Part shown: one piece after another, positions 61,244 through 64,000 of the stretch
Position numbering within the stretch: the first letter of the stretch is position 1
How the letters are laid out: each line of letters begins with the position of its first letter
NCBI GenBank assembly: GCA_032718475.1
Contig: JAUCBJ010000754.1
Coordinates: 1 to 64,000, forward strand
Length of the DNA: 64,000 nt
DNA from: Nemertoderma westbladi
Taxonomy: Eukaryota > Xenacoelomorpha > Nemertodermatida > Nemertodermatidae
Direction of reading: 5' to 3'
Program-made: the position numbers and the translations under genes
Notes under the pieces: generated by a model
Told to the model about the DNA's origin: nothing
Database searches by the model: none
The model's input: the letters and a program-made list of their open reading frames with translations, nothing else

Positions 61244-61626
61244 TCAACTAAATAATACAAATTGATATCTTTACAAACTGTAAGACTGTCAGTCACTTGT
61301 TTAAATAGTAAACGTATTTAAACGTATTACAAATTACATATTTGTACTCATGTTATCAGAAAGCTCATTTTTGAATCAAAAGGTTTACAATTATGCATCA
61401 TTAGATGTTAGAGACTCATGTAAATCTTCTATCACATTCTTTATATCGTATCGGAACATTATTCCGTATCGCGGTCAAATTGAAAAACACTATGGGTTAT
61501 GCTCCATCTGAAAAATTCACTTTCAGAAGTTGCTTCAATATAATTTTTAAGTCAGTGTGGGTCAATGACCAAGATTAGCCATGAGCACATGCGAAATTCA
61601 AACTTTTTTTAAAATGAAACACTTTA
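61244..61626 (+). other. 3' noncoding end of the hAT-like element
   Basis: AT-rich sequence between the stop codon and the right terminal repeat. It holds the subterminal ATGCGAAATTCAAAC motif and ends ..atgaaacacttta. No further gene was seen. Confidence 0.7.
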
Positions 61627-64000
61627 ACCCCCTCCCTGATCCAGTAACTCCGCCTCCCTGATCCAGTAACACCCCCTCCATGATCCAGTAACACCCCCTC
61701 CCTGATCCAGTAACTCCGCCTCCCTGATCCAGTAACTCCGCCTCCCTGATCCAGTAACACCCCCTCCCTGATCCAGTAACACCCCCTCCCTGATCCAGTA
61801 ACACCCCCTCCGTGATCCAGTAACACCCCCTCCATGATCCAGTAACACCCCCTCCCTGATCCAGTAACACCCCCTCCATGATCCAGTAACACCCCCTCCC
61901 TGATCCAGTAACACCCCCTCCCTGATCCAGTAACACCCCCTCCATGATCCAGTAACACCCACTCCCTGATCCAATAACACCCACTCCCTGATCCAGTAAC
62001 ACCCCCTCCATGATCCAGTAACACCCCCTCCGTGATCCAGTAACACCCCCTCCCTGATCCAGTAACTCCGCCTCCCTGATCCAGTAACACCCCCTCCCTG
62101 ATCCAGTAACACCCCCTCCCTGATCCAGTAACACCCCCTCCATGATCCAGTAACACCCACTCCCTGATCCAGTAACACCGACTCCCTGATCCAGTAACAC
62201 CCACTTCCTGACCAGTAACACCCACTCCCTGATCCAGTAACACCCCCTCCCTGATCCAGTAACACCCCCTCCCTGATCCAGTAACACCCCCTCCCTGATC
62301 TAGTAACACCCCCTCCCTGATCCAGTAACACCCCCTCCGTGATCCAGTAACACCCCCTCCGTGATCCAGTAACACCCCCTCCATGATCCAGTAACACCCC
62401 CTCCCTGATCCAGTAACTCCGCCTCCCTGATCCAGTAACTCCGCCTCCCTGATCCAGTAACACCCCCTCCCTGATCCAGTAACACCCCCTCCATGATCTA
62501 GTAACACCCCCTCCCTGATCCAGTAACACCCCCTCCCTGATCCAGTAACACCCCCTCCGTGATCCAGTAACACCCCCTCCCTGATCCAGTAACACCCCCT
62601 CCGTGATCCAGTAACTCCGCCTCCCTGATCCAGTAACTCCGCCTCCCTGATCCAGTAACACCCCCTCCATGATCCAGTAACACCCCCTCCCTGATCCAGT
62701 AACTCCGCCTCCCTGATCCAGTAACACCCCCTCCATGATCCAGTAACACCCCCTCCCTGATCCAGTAACTCCGCCTCCCTGATCCAGTAACTCCGCCTCC
62801 CTGATCCAGTAACACCCCCTCCCTGATCCAGTAACACCCCCTCCCTGATCTAGTAACACCCCCTCCCTGATCCAGTAACACCCCCTCCCTGATCCAGTAA
62901 CACCCCCTCCGTGATCCAGTAACACCCCCTACCTGATCCAGTAACTCCGCCTCCCTGATCCAGTAACTCCGCCTCCCTGATCCAGTAACACCCCCTCCCT
63001 GATCCAGTAACACCCCCTCCCTGATCTAGTAACACCCCCTCCCTGATCCAGTAACACCCCCTCCGTGATCCAGTAACACCCCCTCCCTGATCCAGTAACT
63101 CCGCCTCCCTGATCCAGTAACACCCCCTCCCTGATCCAGTAACACCCCCTCCCTGATCCAGTAACACCGCCTCCCTGATCCAGTAACACCCCCTCCGTGA
63201 TCCAGTAACACCCCCTCCATGATCCAGTAACACCCCCTCCCTGATCCAGTAACTCCGCCTCCCTGATCCAGTAACACCCCCTCCCTGATCCAGTAACACC
63301 CCCTCCCTGATCCAGTAACACCGCCTCCCTGATCCAGTAACACCCCCTCCGTGATCCAGTAACACCGCCTCCCTGATCCAGTAACACCCCCTCCCTGATC
63401 CAGTAACACCCCCTCCCTGATCCAGTAACACCGCCTCCCTGATCCAGTAACACCCCCTCCGTGATCCAGTAACACCGCCTCCCTGATCCAGTAACACCCC
63501 CTCCCTGATCCAGTAACACCCCCTCCCTGATCCAGTAACACCCCCTCCATGATCCAGTAACACCCACTCCCTGATCCAATAACACCCACTCCCTGATCCA
63601 GTAACACCCCCTCCATGATCCAGTAACACCCCCTCCCTGATCCAGTAACACCCCCTCCCTGATCCAGTAACACCCCCTCCCTGATCCAGTAACACCCACT
63701 CCCTGATCCAGTAACACACCCTCTTTGATCAAGTAACACCCCCTTCCTGACCAGTAACACCCACTCCCTGATCCAGTAACACCCCCTCCCTGATCCAGTA
63801 ACACCCCCTCCCTGATCCAGTAACACCCCCCCCCCTGATCTAGTAACACCCCCTCCCTGATCCAGTAACACCCCCTCCGTGATCCAGTAATACCCCCTCC
63901 GTGATCCAGTAACACCCCCTCCATGATCCAGTAACACCCCCTCCCTGATCCAGTAACTCCGCCTCCCTGATCCAGTAACTCCGCCTCCCTGATCCAGTAA
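61627..64000. repeat. 22-bp minisatellite array, right of the hAT element
   Basis: About 108 more units of the same repeat, running off the right edge. The order of variants from about 61,800 to 62,690 matches 57,130-58,019 at a constant offset of 4,670 bp, including the one-base-short unit cttcctgaccag (57535-57546 and 62205-62216). Subtracting the transposon and its duplication leaves a 1,055-bp higher-order period, 48 units minus one base. Confidence 0.95.

Larger units (their letters stand above)
58020..61626 (+). mobile_element. hAT-like DNA transposon, 3,607 bp
   Basis: The terminal inverted repeats are imperfect: TAGAGTGTTTCACTT at the left and TAAAGTGTTTCATTT as the complement of the right end, 13 of 15 matching. 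They fit the hAT-type T/C-A-n-n-G start. The element has 8-bp ACCCCCTC duplications and lies in the 22-bp array. It encodes one two-exon transposase-like gene in plus orientation, antisense to the host gene. A subterminal motif, ATGCGAAATTyAA, occurs in the same orientation near both ends (about 58309 and 61590). A duplicated stretch of array about 1,055 bp downstream provides an empty-site comparison that fixes both ends. Confidence 0.92.

Overview
The window is animal (metazoan, most likely invertebrate) nuclear DNA. It has spliced genes with GT..AG introns, a BEL/Pao LTR retrotransposon, a hAT-like DNA transposon and very long minisatellites. I cannot name the species. Nearly all long open frames here come from tandem repeats whose unit is a multiple of 3, or from units read in a rotating frame; they are not genes.

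The thread through the window is one host gene on the minus strand. It is a class-III PLP enzyme of the ethanolamine-phosphate / phosphohydroxylysine phospho-lyase family (AGXT2-like; ETNPPL/PHYKPL). Five consecutive internal exons can be placed to the base: 55283-55128, 54778-54721, 53753-53671, 53121-52896 and 35109-34965. Their phases fit, they contain no stop, and they encode 222 complete codons including the PLP aspartate and Schiff-base lysine. Everything else lies in its introns, and four introns hold four unrelated minisatellites: a 22-bp array (upstream intron, >8.7 kb), a 27-bp array (967-bp intron), a 51-bp array (17.8-kb intron) and a 24-bp array (downstream intron, >34.9 kb).

The main finding is that the 24-bp and 51-bp arrays each begin at the first base of their intron. 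Every unit carries a copy of that intron's own 5' splice-site hexamer (GTGAGT and GTTAGT respectively). Both unit lengths are multiples of 3, and the 51-bp array continues the reading frame of the upstream exon for about 310 codons.

Layout: 1-14096 24-bp array with higher-order repeats; 14097-32808 BEL/Pao element, inserted with a 5-bp AGATC duplication; 32809-34964 rest of the 24-bp array; 34965-35109 exon; 35110-52895 intron filled by the 51-bp array; 52896-55283 four exons, with the 27-bp array in one intron; 55284-58019 intron and 22-bp array; 58020-61626 hAT-like transposon with an 8-bp duplication; 61627-64000 22-bp array, still running at the window end.

The BEL/Pao element has about 2.2-kb LTRs, each carrying a different large insertion. 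Its gag-pol frame is broken, its integrase is cut short, and an extra 677-codon frame with tandem CCHC zinc knuckles sits where an env gene would be. Its gag-pol strand is strongly enriched in GTAAG. Both transposons lie antisense to the host gene.
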